DNA of 25,905 bases from NCBI GenBank assembly GCA_028719045.1, contig JAQULD010000006.1, positions 1 through 25,905 on the forward strand, in the 5' to 3' direction. The position numbers and the translations under genes are program-made. The notes beneath the pieces are model-generated. The model did no database searches. It saw only the letters and a program-made list of their open reading frames with translations, and had not been told where the DNA came from. Positions 16,578 to 25,255 of this stretch are shown in pieces (position 1 is the stretch's first letter; every line of letters begins with the position of its first letter). This stretch comes from Candidatus Omnitrophota bacterium. Lineage in GTDB: Bacteria > Omnitrophota > Koll11 > Gygaellales > Profunditerraquicolaceae.

Positions 16578-16590
16578 AAACCCATAGAAC

Positions 16591-17361
16591 ATGCAGCTAA
16601 AATCCATCCTTAAAGGAATAATCCCGGAAAAATTGCGTCCCATAGCTGAAAGGGTATTTTCCTGGCTAAGGGCAAAATGGTTATGGGGATTAAAGTTTTA
16701 CTGCCCATATTGCCACGGACACTTCCGCAAGTTACTGCCAAGCGGGGAAAAACCCAGGCCGAACGCCCAATGCCCCGCGTGTTTTTCCCTTGAAAGATAC
16801 CGGCTCCTGTGGCTGTACCTGAATGATAAAACCGCGTTTTTTAAAGAACGCCTTAAAGTCCTGGACATAGCTCCGGTAAAATGTTTCAGGGATAAATGCA
16901 AAAACCTCAAGAACATAGAATACCTGAGCGCGGATATCGCCTCGCCGCTTGCCATGATAAAAATGGACATTGAAACTATCCCCTTTAAAGACGATCATTT
17001 TGACTGCGTATTTTGCTATCATGTTTTGGAGCACATCCATGATGACTGCCGGGCAATGAAAGAAATATTCAGGGTATTAAAACCCGGAGGCTGGGCCATA
17101 TTACAGTCGCCTGTAGACACGCAGCGCCGCAAAACATTCGAGGACCCTAAAATAACGTCTCCGGAAGAGCGCGCGCGTTATTTCGGGCAGCCTGACCACC
17201 TAAGGGTATATGGGAATGACTACAAGGAGAGGCTGGAAAACGCGGGTTTCCTGGTAAAGCTGGACGATTACGCAGGACAATTGGAAGATTCGATCGTAAA
17301 AAAATACGCCCTGATGCGGGATGAAAAGATCTTTTTCTGCGTAAAACCAAAATCGGCTTGA
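16591..17361 (+). CDS. Class I SAM-dependent methyltransferase with N-terminal zinc-ribbon-like domain
   Basis: A 256-residue protein. Residues 36-66 contain two CxxC pairs (CPYC at 38-41, CPAC at 61-64) that probably bind zinc. Then comes a methyltransferase core with a variant SAM loop, KVLDIAPVKCF (89-99, no GxGxG), YLSADI, the acidic strand FKDDHFDCVFCYHVLEHI and LKPGGWAILQSP. The chemical target is not recognisable; related proteins often sit in surface-polysaccharide or lipid gene sets. It begins 13 bases after the second kinase with no clear ribosome site, so it appears to be the last gene of the operon. The stop codon lies within the promoter of the next gene. Confidence 0.85.
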   Translation: MQLKSILKGIIPEKLRPIAERVFSWLRAKWLWGLKFYCPYCHGHFRKLLPSGEKPRPNAQCPACFSLERYRLLWLYLNDKTAFFKERLKVLDIAPVKCFRDKCKNLKNIEYLSADIASPLAMIKMDIETIPFKDDHFDCVFCYHVLEHIHDDCRAMKEIFRVLKPGGWAILQSPVDTQRRKTFEDPKITSPEERARYFGQPDHLRVYGNDYKERLENAGFLVKLDDYAGQLEDSIVKKYALMRDEKIFFCVKPKSA

Positions 17362-17386
17362 AATCCGCCGGAAAATATGTTATATT
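17358..17386 (+). promoter_or_regulatory. Sigma-70-type promoter for the secreted-protein gene
   Basis: TTGAAA at 17358-17363 and TATATT at 17381-17386 with 17 bases between. The -35 box overlaps the stop of the methyltransferase gene. The 66-base gap after that gene is AT-rich and shows no terminator hairpin. Confidence 0.6.
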
Positions 17387-17427
17387 TTAACCGCCTTTCA
17401 ATTTAAACAAATTAAACAAAACCAGAA

Positions 17428-18495
17428 ATGCGAAAAAAGATCATATTCCTGTTAATAACCTGTTTTACGCTGAGCAATTCTTCGGCTTACGCCCTCATTT
17501 TGCCTGTAGAAACCAAGAACTATTGGCGCGCGCAAAGTTACATCGCCAACCAGATAAACGGAATAGGGCTGGTGGATTCCTACCAGGAAGATAATACAGA
17601 CCAGAGCTATGTCTACGACAATGTCTTATCAGCTATGGCCAGTATGTCAATGGGCAATTTCGGAGTAGCCTCGGAAATCCTCGATACCCTCGCCTTCGAA
17701 GTGCAAAGGACCCCGGAAAACGTTTTATACGAAAGCTACAATTATTATAATTATAATGGCTCCGGCAACGGCACAGCTTACGCCGGAAACAGCGCTTGGC
17801 TGTTGCAGGCGCTTAACATTTATCAGAAGCTGCGCGGCAGCAAAACCTACTACGCTCTACAAAAGCAGCTGGCGGATTTCCTCCTGACCCTGCAGGACCC
17901 TGCTGACGGCGGGATAAGAGGAAGCACCTACGAATACTGGAAAAGCACTGAGCACAACCTTATGGCTTACGCGGCTTTGCGCAATTTCGGGCGACTTAAC
18001 AGCCTGCCCAATTACGTGACTCAAGCCGAAAAAGTAAAAACTTTTCTTTTAAGCCAGGCAGTCTGGAACGGCACATATTTTAACCGCGGCGCCTGGGACA
18101 CAAAAAAAGTAGTCGATGTCCAGTCACTGGCGGTACTGCTTTTCGGCCCTACCTACGCGAAGGTTTTAAACTGGGCGGAGCTTAACCTCAAGAACACCAA
18201 AGGCTTTTACTGGAGCGCGGTAACAGGTTTTGACTTTAACGATGACCTTGATACGGTCTGGATAGAAGGCACTCTTCAGGCGGCATTGGCTTTTTACAGG
18301 ACCGGCAACACCACAAAGAGCAATTATTATTACAACGAAGCCCTCAAGACCGTCCAGGCTGACGGCTCATTGGTACTGGCCACAAACATCGGCTCCGCTT
18401 CTGAAAGCTGGACACTGCAGCCATGGCATTCCATCGCGCCCACAGCATGGCTCATACTTTATTATTTCAAATTCAATCCCTTGATCCTTTATTAA
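17428..18495 (+). CDS. Secreted, probable alpha/alpha-toroid (six-hairpin glycosidase-like) protein
   Basis: A 355-residue exported protein with a clear Sec signal peptide: basic MRKK, a hydrophobic core and a SAYA cleavage site after residue 22. The mature part is helical, with repeated helix pairs carrying YVYDNVLSAMASMSMGNF (61-78), GNSAWLLQALNIYQKLRG, the conserved-looking STEHNLMAYAALRNFG (173-188), VDVQSLAVLLFGP and WIEGTLQAALAFYRTG. That pattern is what I expect of (alpha/alpha)6-toroid proteins such as six-hairpin glycosidases and related lyases. I cannot name catalytic residues, so activity is uncertain. It has its own promoter and is followed after 66 bases by the type II secretion operon, so it is a plausible export client. 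No lipobox and no C-terminal anchor is seen. Confidence 0.65.
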   Translation: MRKKIIFLLITCFTLSNSSAYALILPVETKNYWRAQSYIANQINGIGLVDSYQEDNTDQSYVYDNVLSAMASMSMGNFGVASEILDTLAFEVQRTPENVLYESYNYYNYNGSGNGTAYAGNSAWLLQALNIYQKLRGSKTYYALQKQLADFLLTLQDPADGGIRGSTYEYWKSTEHNLMAYAALRNFGRLNSLPNYVTQAEKVKTFLLSQAVWNGTYFNRGAWDTKKVVDVQSLAVLLFGPTYAKVLNWAELNLKNTKGFYWSAVTGFDFNDDLDTVWIEGTLQAALAFYRTGNTTKSNYYYNEALKTVQADGSLVLATNIGSASESWTLQPWHSIAPTAWLILYYFKFNPLILY

Positions 18496-18514
18496 ATCCT
18501 CGCCTTAAAAGCCC

Positions 18515-18543
18515 TTTACTTTCTCAAGACAATCCGGTATAAT
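18515..18543 (+). promoter_or_regulatory. Sigma-70-type promoter for the type II secretion operon
   Basis: A perfect -10 TATAAT at 18538-18543 with TTTACT at 18515-18520, spacing 17. The -35 match is weak at its third and sixth positions. The ribosome site AGGAG at 18553-18557 precedes the ATG at 18562. Confidence 0.6.
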
Positions 18544-18561
18544 TTTCCCTAAAGGAGCGTT

Positions 18562-20277
18562 ATGTACATAAAAGACAGCATACTTCTGGGAGAGATGCTC
18601 ATCAATGAAAAGCTGCTCACCTTGGAACAGCTTGAGGCAAGCCTTAAGGAGCAGAAAAAAACAAATGAGTTCATCTGCACCATCATCGTCAGGTTAGGCT
18701 TTGCGTCTGAAGAGAATGTTTTCAAGGTCCTTTCCCGCCAGTTAAATGTCCCGTATATAAAACTTAAAGACAAAGAGATAGAACCCGCGGTAATCCAAAA
18801 AGTCACCGCTAAATTCGCCAGCCACTACAAAATAATCCCCATCGAACTTAAAGATAACACATTGACCGTGGCCATGGCCGACCCCATGGACGTCCGCACA
18901 CTGGATGACCTGCGCCTGTTGCTCGGCCTTGAGGTTAAAGGCATATTGTCGAGCGAACCCCAGATACAGGAAGCTATCCGCAAGTATTACGGAGTGGGGG
19001 CGGAGACCCTCGAAAAGATCATCGCCCAGAAATCGCCCGAAGATACCATGGTCATCGAGTCTGAAAAGGCCCAGGACCTGGAGGCGATGGCGGAAGACGC
19101 CTCCATAATAAAATTCGTAAATCAAATACTCACCGAGGCGATCCGGGACAGGGCCACAGACATTCACCTTGAGCCTTTCGAAGGGGTACTGCGCACGAGA
19201 TTCCGGATAGACGGCGTGCTTTATAACATCAACACCCCGGAAACCATAAAATATTTCCACCCGGCAATAGTGTCCCGTATAAAGATCATGTCCCAGTTAA
19301 ATATCGCCGAACGCCGGCTGCCGCAGGACGGCAGGATAAAGATACAGGTCAACCAGCAGGAACTGGACCTGCGCGTTTCCATACTTCCCACGGCATTCGG
19401 GGAAGCCGTGCATATAAGAATACTAAGCGCCAGCTATTTCCTGGAATTGGGCAGGCTCGGGCTCCTTCCGGACGACCTTGCCATAATAGAAAAAGTGATC
19501 ACCAGGCCTCACGGGATCATTTTTGTAACGGGGCCCACGGGCTCGGGAAAATCCACCACTTTATACGCCTGCCTTGCCCGCCTTAATTCCGAAGCCGTAA
19601 AGATCATCACCATAGAAGACCCCATTGAATACCAGCTGCGGGGAATAAACCAAATGCAGATCGCACAAAAGATCGGCCTCGATTTTGCCGCAGGATTAAG
19701 GCACATTTTGCGCCATGACCCGGACATAATCATGATCGGAGAGGTCAGAGACTACGAAACCGCTGAAATATCTATCCGCTCAGCCTTAACAGGCCATTTG
19801 GTATTTTCCACGCTGCACACCAATGACGCTGCCGGAGCCATAACCAGGTTAATAGATATGGGTATTGAACCGTTCCTTGTTTCTTCTTCCATCGAATGCC
19901 TTATCGCGCAAAGGCTGGTAAGGGTGATCTGCCCTAAATGCAAGACGGAAATAAAAGAGAAAGAAGAGATGTTTACCCAAATGAGGGACATAGAATTTGA
20001 CCGCGCCACGGCCAGGATATATGAAGGAAAAGGCTGCGAAGAATGCAGGTTCACAGGATACAAGGGAAGGACCGCCATCTATGAGATCCTGACCATAACC
20101 GAACCTATCAGGGATTTGATCTTAAAACGCTCTTCCAGCCAGGAAATAAAACAAAAAGCCGTTTCTCAAGGCATGCGCACGCTCCGCCAGGACGGCTTGC
20201 AGAAGGTCTTAAAAGGCGTCACAACTTTAACGGAAGTTATCCGCGTATCCCAGCAGGAAGAATTTTCGGAAGAATAA
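18562..20277 (+). CDS. gspE: Type II secretion / type IV pilus assembly ATPase, GspE/PilB family
   Basis: A 571-residue cytoplasmic hexameric ATPase that powers pseudopilus assembly. The N-terminal MshEN-type domain (residues 1-145, with LLGEMLINEKLLTLEQLEAS and the DPMD stretch at 107-110) is followed by the ATPase core: Walker A GPTGSGKS (324-331), the Asp box IIMIGEVRD (389-397) as Walker B, and the His box SALTGHLVFSTLHTNDA. The zinc-binding loop has C457 and C460 (CPKC) and C492 and C495 (CEEC). All catalytic residues seem present. The start is fixed by AGGAG four bases upstream. The gene opens an eight-gene run with gaps of at most seven bases. The long N-terminal domain is more like PilB than the short E. 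coli GspE. Confidence 0.94.
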   Translation: MYIKDSILLGEMLINEKLLTLEQLEASLKEQKKTNEFICTIIVRLGFASEENVFKVLSRQLNVPYIKLKDKEIEPAVIQKVTAKFASHYKIIPIELKDNTLTVAMADPMDVRTLDDLRLLLGLEVKGILSSEPQIQEAIRKYYGVGAETLEKIIAQKSPEDTMVIESEKAQDLEAMAEDASIIKFVNQILTEAIRDRATDIHLEPFEGVLRTRFRIDGVLYNINTPETIKYFHPAIVSRIKIMSQLNIAERRLPQDGRIKIQVNQQELDLRVSILPTAFGEAVHIRILSASYFLELGRLGLLPDDLAIIEKVITRPHGIIFVTGPTGSGKSTTLYACLARLNSEAVKIITIEDPIEYQLRGINQMQIAQKIGLDFAAGLRHILRHDPDIIMIGEVRDYETAEISIRSALTGHLVFSTLHTNDAAGAITRLIDMGIEPFLVSSSIECLIAQRLVRVICPKCKTEIKEKEEMFTQMRDIEFDRATARIYEGKGCEECRFTGYKGRTAIYEILTITEPIRDLILKRSSSQEIKQKAVSQGMRTLRQDGLQKVLKGVTTLTEVIRVSQQEEFSEE

Positions 20278-20283
20278 TATCCC

Positions 20284-21486
20284 ATGCCAAGATTCATTTA
20301 TACAGCCAAATCTGAACCTTACAAAACCACACAGGGCGTAATCGAAGCGGAATCGGAAAACGACGCTTTAACCAAACTGACCAGGCTCGGCCTTTTTCCC
20401 ATCGTGATTTCTTCGGAAAATTCCAGCCATTACGCGAAAGTATTCTGGAATAAGATCTCGGCTAAGGAACTGGCTTTGTTCACCCGCCAGCTCGCCACCC
20501 TCCTTGAATGCGGGGTCAATATTTTAAACGCCCTGAACATCCTTTCGAACCAGATCGCCAACAAAAACCTTAAACTGGTCTTAAAAGACATCATCTCGAA
20601 AATAAAAGACGGGAAATCTTTTTCGGAAAGCCTTTCGGGCCACCCGGGAATATTTTCTTCGCTTTATATTTCCATGGTGCATTCGGGGGAAGCCGGAGGC
20701 CAGATGGAAACCGTCTTAAAACGCCTGGCTGAATTCACGGAAAAAGAGGAAGAATTCAAAAATACGGTCAGTTCCGCGTTGATCTACCCGGCATTCATCC
20801 TTTCGGTAAGTGTCATTACGGTAATCGTATTGTTTACATTCGTCATCCCGAAGCTGGTGGGCATGTTCAAAGACATGGGGCAGGCCCTTCCCGTACCCAC
20901 CCAGGTACTGGTCAACATATCCGATTTCTTACGTAACTGGTGGTGGCTTTTCCTGGCGGCGATGTTTATGCTGATCTTCTTTTTACGCAGGATGTACAAG
21001 ACTACGCAGGGCAGAATAATATTCGACGGTATAAAAATGAGGCTGCCGGTAATGGGCACCCTGGTCATAAAAACCGAGATCAGCCGCCTGATGCGCACAC
21101 TCTCGCTTTTGATCTCAAACGGCATCCCCATAGTCTACGCGCTGGACATATCCGCTTCGGTCATGGAAAACATGGTATTGAAGCTCGAAACGCAAGGGTT
21201 CAAAGACAAACTTTCAGCCGGAGAAAGTTTCTCCCAATGCCTGGCTGAATCGAAATTGTTCCCCGGTTTTGTCACGAGCATCGTTAATACAGCGGAAGAA
21301 GGGGGGACCCTGGAAAAATCGCTCGGCCGCCTGGCGGAAGACTATGAAAAAGACGTGGACAGGACATTAAAGACGCTCGCGCGCCTGCTTGAACCGGTTA
21401 TTATCCTTGTCATGGGTTCGATTGTCGGCTTTATCGTGATAGCGATGATGCTTCCGATATTCGAGATAAATTTGATCGTCAAGTAA
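20284..21486 (+). CDS. gspF: Type II secretion inner-membrane platform protein, GspF/PilC family
   Basis: A 400-residue inner-membrane protein that links the ATPase to the pseudopilus. Two T2SSF domains, each starting with a helical motif (LALFTRQLATLLECGVNILN at 63-82 and ISRLMRTLSLLISNGIPIVY at 266-285) and containing VHSGEAGG (132-139) or VNTAEEGG (334-341). Three membrane spans lie at about 165-190, 217-236 and 370-392. Full length for the family. It begins six bases after gspE; its stop TAATG overlaps the start of the first pseudopilin gene by one base, showing tight coupling. Confidence 0.95.
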   Translation: MPRFIYTAKSEPYKTTQGVIEAESENDALTKLTRLGLFPIVISSENSSHYAKVFWNKISAKELALFTRQLATLLECGVNILNALNILSNQIANKNLKLVLKDIISKIKDGKSFSESLSGHPGIFSSLYISMVHSGEAGGQMETVLKRLAEFTEKEEEFKNTVSSALIYPAFILSVSVITVIVLFTFVIPKLVGMFKDMGQALPVPTQVLVNISDFLRNWWWLFLAAMFMLIFFLRRMYKTTQGRIIFDGIKMRLPVMGTLVIKTEISRLMRTLSLLISNGIPIVYALDISASVMENMVLKLETQGFKDKLSAGESFSQCLAESKLFPGFVTSIVNTAEEGGTLEKSLGRLAEDYEKDVDRTLKTLARLLEPVIILVMGSIVGFIVIAMMLPIFEINLIVK

Positions 21487-21917
21487 TGGCCCATAAACCC
21501 CGCGCCTTCACCTTCATCGAACTTATCCTTGTCGTCATAATCCTTTCCGTTTTAACGGCTGTTTCGTTACCCAGGATAAAATCCGCCTTTCTAAGCTTTG
21601 AATTGAATAATTTTTCCGGAAGGCTTGAGACATTCATAGGTTATCTTTGCCAGAGAGCGGCAAGCGAAGGACAAATCATTTATCTTTCCTTCGACAACGC
21701 CGGGAAAGAATACCGGGCGCAAATAAAAGGATCTCAAGAGAAAGCACAGGCCTACAAGATCCCCGCGGGTATAACCGTAGAAACAGAACAAAAGGAAATA
21801 GCCTTTTACCCGGACGCGACTACAGATAAAGTGGATATCATCATTAAGAACAGCCTGGATAAAAGTATCACTCTTACCACCAAAGGGGTATACAGCGGTG
21901 TCAAAGCAAAAAACTAG
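21486..21917 (+). CDS. gspH: Type II secretion pseudopilin, GspH-like
   Basis: A 143-residue prepilin-like protein. The N-terminus MAHKPRAFTFIELILVVIIL has the prepilin peptidase site after A7 with the invariant glutamate E12 at +5 of the mature chain, then a long hydrophobic helix. Alanine replaces the usual glycine at -1, which the peptidase tolerates in some substrates. The globular part is short and strand-rich, as expected for a minor pseudopilin. Position between gspF and gspI and lack of a GspG-type calcium loop favour GspH over GspG, but the family call is not certain. Confidence 0.75.
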   Translation: MAHKPRAFTFIELILVVIILSVLTAVSLPRIKSAFLSFELNNFSGRLETFIGYLCQRAASEGQIIYLSFDNAGKEYRAQIKGSQEKAQAYKIPAGITVETEQKEIAFYPDATTDKVDIIIKNSLDKSITLTTKGVYSGVKAKN

Positions 21918-22269
21918 GACAAAAGGATTTTCTCTGGTAGAACTGGTCATCGCGGTGGCGATATTGTCCATCGGCATTATATTCGTGCTGCAGGCATTCT
22001 CATTTTCGATCAAAGCGACAGCGGTCTCCTGCGACATGATGGAAGCTGCCGCCTGCGCCAAAGACATCCTGCAGGAACTGCAATTCAAGGAAACGGGCAA
22101 ACTTATACAGAAAGAACCGAACACGGTAAAGAACTCGAAAGGAAAATTTTCCTGGGTTTACAAACTCGATTTAGACAACGACACAAACCTCTACAAACTA
22201 AACCTCAACATTACTTGGCAGACGCAAAAAAGGAATGAATCATTGAGTGTTAACACCTTATTAAAATAA
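21898..22269 (+). CDS. gspI: Type II secretion minor pseudopilin, GspI-like
   Basis: A 123-residue prepilin with GFSLVELVIAVAILSIG: peptidase cleavage after G10 and glutamate E15 at +5. The following LQAFSFSIKATAVSCDMMEA with an early helix rich in small residues is typical of GspI, which nucleates the pseudopilus tip with GspJ and GspK. The start is a GTG at 21898, 20 bases inside the end of the preceding gene, with AGGGG at 21884-21888 nine bases upstream. Confidence 0.8.
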   Translation: MSKQKTRTKGFSLVELVIAVAILSIGIIFVLQAFSFSIKATAVSCDMMEAAACAKDILQELQFKETGKLIQKEPNTVKNSKGKFSWVYKLDLDNDTNLYKLNLNITWQTQKRNESLSVNTLLK

Positions 22270-22275
22270 CCTAAA

Positions 22276-22890
22276 ATGCCCAAACCCGCGGAAACGCCAA
22301 AAACGAAGGGATTTACCTTGGTGGAAATGCTTATTGCGGCTTCCATATTCGTGGTAGTAGCCGTAAGCATTTATTCAGCCTTCCAGACCGGCATGTTCGG
22401 CTATAGCAGGATAAACACGACACTTTCCGTTTATCAAAACGCAAGCCTGATATTCGACAGGATAGACACGGACCTTAGGAACTGTTTCGCCTATACGGAA
22501 AACAAGACCAATTTCTCAGGCACAAAATCCGAGCTCAGGTTCTTTAGCCTCGTTAGCGGATTTTCCGGAGGCATACCTGTGAGGAATTTTTCCTTCATAG
22601 ACTACAAAATGGATAAGGACAAACTGCTAAGGCTGTGCCGGATAAACAAAGAAAGCTTAAACGACGCTTCGGAAATAAAGCCGGAAGAAATGGCCTCAAA
22701 AATAGACGGGATAAGCTTCAGCTACGGGTATATGCCTGAAGCTGACCAGCCGCTGGTGTGGAAAGATACCTGGGATGAGCCAAAGGCGCTGCCGGACGCC
22801 GTAAAGATAAAACTGAACGTAAAAGATAAAATACAAAAAGAATTCCAGCGCACGGTTTATATTCCCGCTAAACCGGCCAAACAAAAATGA
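22276..22890 (+). CDS. gspJ: Type II secretion minor pseudopilin, GspJ-like
   Basis: A 204-residue prepilin with GFTLVEMLIAASIFVVVAV: cleavage after G12, glutamate E17 at +5. The helix continues with YSAFQTGMFGYSRIN, then a strand-rich domain with the FDRIDTDLRNCFAY stretch characteristic of GspJ. The length fits the family. It starts six bases after gspI with no clear ribosome site, and its stop shares an ATGA overlap with gspK. GspJ forms the trimeric tip with GspI and GspK. Confidence 0.85.
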   Translation: MPKPAETPKTKGFTLVEMLIAASIFVVVAVSIYSAFQTGMFGYSRINTTLSVYQNASLIFDRIDTDLRNCFAYTENKTNFSGTKSELRFFSLVSGFSGGIPVRNFSFIDYKMDKDKLLRLCRINKESLNDASEIKPEEMASKIDGISFSYGYMPEADQPLVWKDTWDEPKALPDAVKIKLNVKDKIQKEFQRTVYIPAKPAKQK

Positions 22891-23840
22891 AAAATAAAGG
22901 ACAGGTCGTAATAATAAGCCTCTGGATGCTGGTTATCTTAAGCGTCCTCGCCATAAGCCTCGGCCACCGCGTTTCAATGGCCTTGAAACTAAACCAATAC
23001 CGGGTGAATAAACTTAAAGCCCTTTACCTGGCAAAGGCGGGGGTCAACCGCGCGATCATAGAGATCGCCGCTGACAAAACCCCTGATTTCGACGCGTTAA
23101 CCGATAACTGGGCTAATAACAGCACGGCTTTCCAAAAGATTTTCTTGAACGCTAACTTAAATGAATTCGCCGTGGTCAGTTACGACACAAACCAGGACAA
23201 CAATACCACAACTATTTTCGGGATCATTGACGAACAACGCAAGATCAATATAAATTCAGCCAACGAATTCTTGCTGCTCGCGCTGCTCGAAAAATATAAA
23301 GTGGAAAACCCGGAAGACGTGACAACCAACATCCTTATCTGGCGCGGGGAAAAAGAGGACGCGCGCGAAGTCTATAAACAGGCCGGATACCCCGCGAAAA
23401 AAGACAAGTTTTCCAATATCGAGGAGCTTCAGCTTATCCCGGGGATCACCGCTGCGGATTATCAAAACCTTAAAATATCGGCCACCGTTTCCGGTGACGG
23501 ATCGCTGAATATAAACACCGTCCCCCAGGAAACGCTCTCAATAGTAACGGACGCGATATCCAAAGAGTTATCCCTGGCAAAGAACTCCGCGGAAAGCGTA
23601 ACCTCGAAAATAATGGAGTTAAGGAAGGTCAAAGGACATTTTACAAGCAAAGAAGACATCAATATAGAGCTTACAGGGGAAGAAGAAACAAATATTTTCA
23701 ACAACCTGCTTGAGAAAATCACCTTCCAATCTTCTGATTTTTTGATTGAAGTTACGGGAAATGCTAGTAAAATAAAGAGTAAAATTACAGCCGTATACAA
23801 CCGCACGGGGGAACAGTTAACTAACTGGCATGAAGACTAA
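22887..23840 (+). CDS. gspK: Type II secretion minor pseudopilin, GspK
   Basis: A 317-residue pseudopilin, larger than the others as usual for GspK. After a basic MKNKG comes a hydrophobic helix (6-26, VVIISLWMLVILSVLAISL) that lacks the +5 glutamate, which is a normal property of GspK. LKALYLAKAGVNRAIIE follows. The inserted alpha-helical domain is marked by two helix-hairpin-helix-like NxNTA-type sites, ININSANEF (120-128) and LNINTVPQE (207-215), and by IEELQLIPGI (178-187). The gene overlaps gspJ by four bases and the GspL-like gene by eleven. GspK caps the pseudopilus. Confidence 0.9.
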   Translation: MKNKGQVVIISLWMLVILSVLAISLGHRVSMALKLNQYRVNKLKALYLAKAGVNRAIIEIAADKTPDFDALTDNWANNSTAFQKIFLNANLNEFAVVSYDTNQDNNTTTIFGIIDEQRKININSANEFLLLALLEKYKVENPEDVTTNILIWRGEKEDAREVYKQAGYPAKKDKFSNIEELQLIPGITAADYQNLKISATVSGDGSLNINTVPQETLSIVTDAISKELSLAKNSAESVTSKIMELRKVKGHFTSKEDINIELTGEEETNIFNNLLEKITFQSSDFLIEVTGNASKIKSKITAVYNRTGEQLTNWHED

Positions 23841-25251
23841 AAAAAACCACACTATATTCATCTGTCAGATAACGGAATCCGCGCTAAAAGTGCTGAAATG
23901 CGTAAATGGCGCGAAACGGACGTTTAGCGGCTCGGCTGTGGAACCGTTACCCTCAGAAAAGAACGACGCCGCGTTAACCGATAAGATCAAATCTGTCTTT
24001 AATAAACTCGGCTACGCCAACAACCCCATCATTGTCTGCCTGCCGCGCAATAACGCAACGATAAGATACCTGAAAGTCCCCACCCAGGACCCGGAAGAAA
24101 TAGAAAAGATAAGTTCTTTACAGGCCTCAAAATACCTTCCGTACCTGGCCCATGAATTGATCACGGGCTACGAACTCATTGAAAATGACCAGCAGGGCTA
24201 CGCGCAGATAAACCTGGTCATCGCGCACAAAGAAATAATAGAACGTTACTTAAGGATATTCAGCGGTTTTGAGCCCGAAGGAATATCCCTGGCAATGAGC
24301 TCATTCGGCCTGGCGAATTTATTCAGCCATATCGAGCCGGGTTACCGCGGCGCGGTAACAGCGGTGGATATCGATGGCTCGCAGGCGGAGATCACCGTAA
24401 TATCAGCGGGAAAACTGCTTTTCAGCCGTTATGCCAGGATCAACTTTTCAAATCCGGGATGGGAAAACTTCCTGGCTGAAGAAATAAACAAGACAAAGAA
24501 CGCCTACCTTAAGGAAGTGGAAAAAGAAACCCCCGGGAAAACGGTACTGTTTTCGATGGAAAAATCCACTCTAAGGTTCGCCAGCCTCTTGGGAGAACAT
24601 AAGCACCTTTCGATAGAATTATTGCCATACGCGGATAAACTCCTGTTTGGCGAGAATGTCTCAAGCAATTTGTCCGGAACGGACCATTCTTTCGCCGGCC
24701 TTATCGGATTGGGATTGAAAGATTTTGAACAAACCATAAATCTGCTTCCCCAGGGGCTGAAGACGGAAAAGAAGAAGGTGTTCAGGCAAAAGGAAACGCT
24801 GCGGTTAAGCGCATTTATTCTCGCCATAATCCTTACCTTAAGCCTTGCGGTAGCTAACAACTTGAACAATAAAACCGCCTATCTTAAACGCCTTGAGGCC
24901 GAACTGAACAAAATGTCCGCTCAGGCTAAACCGCTTGAGGAAATAGAAAAAAGGACCAAGCTTTTGGAAAGACGCTCCAAAAAAACGCAGTCCAGCCTCG
25001 ATATATTATCCGCGGTAAGCCAGGCGCTGCCGGACCAGATATTTTTATCGGATTTTTCCTATGAAGAGAATAACCAGGCGGTACTGCGCGGGCAGGCGGA
25101 GGTTTTGAATTCCGTGTTCGATTTTACATCCAGGCTGGAAAAACTTCCTGAATTCAGGAATTTCAATATAAAAGTCCGTTACGCTACCCAAAGAAAAACG
25201 CAGACAGGCGACATCGTGGATTTCGAAATAACCTGCCTGAAACGAAAATAA
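23830..25251 (+). CDS. gspL: Type II secretion GspL-like protein (PilM-PilN-type arrangement)
   Basis: A 473-residue protein with an N-terminal cytoplasmic actin-like (ASKHA) domain of the PilM/GspL type (about 1-290; IIVCLPRNNATIRYLKVP at 67-84, AVDIDGSQAEITV at 178-190), then INLLPQGL (303-310), one membrane span at about 326-342, a coiled coil to about 385 and a periplasmic ferredoxin-like domain. INLLP followed by a span is the usual PilN start, so the protein looks like PilM joined to PilN, which is the architecture of GspL. It recruits the ATPase to the membrane. It overlaps gspK by 11 bases and is followed after four bases by the GspM-like gene, its usual partner. Confidence 0.85.
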   Translation: MKTKKNHTIFICQITESALKVLKCVNGAKRTFSGSAVEPLPSEKNDAALTDKIKSVFNKLGYANNPIIVCLPRNNATIRYLKVPTQDPEEIEKISSLQASKYLPYLAHELITGYELIENDQQGYAQINLVIAHKEIIERYLRIFSGFEPEGISLAMSSFGLANLFSHIEPGYRGAVTAVDIDGSQAEITVISAGKLLFSRYARINFSNPGWENFLAEEINKTKNAYLKEVEKETPGKTVLFSMEKSTLRFASLLGEHKHLSIELLPYADKLLFGENVSSNLSGTDHSFAGLIGLGLKDFEQTINLLPQGLKTEKKKVFRQKETLRLSAFILAIILTLSLAVANNLNNKTAYLKRLEAELNKMSAQAKPLEEIEKRTKLLERRSKKTQSSLDILSAVSQALPDQIFLSDFSYEENNQAVLRGQAEVLNSVFDFTSRLEKLPEFRNFNIKVRYATQRKTQTGDIVDFEITCLKRK

Positions 25252-25255
25252 CCGT

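Noticed and set aside
17739..17760. Short AT-rich tandem (AATTATTATAATTATAATGG) as a regulatory repeat
   Set aside because: It encodes a run of Tyr and Asn residues inside the secreted-protein gene and is explained by coding content.
20940..21248. 102-codon + strand frame inside gspF, and a 67-codon one inside gspE at 18905
   Set aside because: Both are out-of-frame shadows of well-identified genes.
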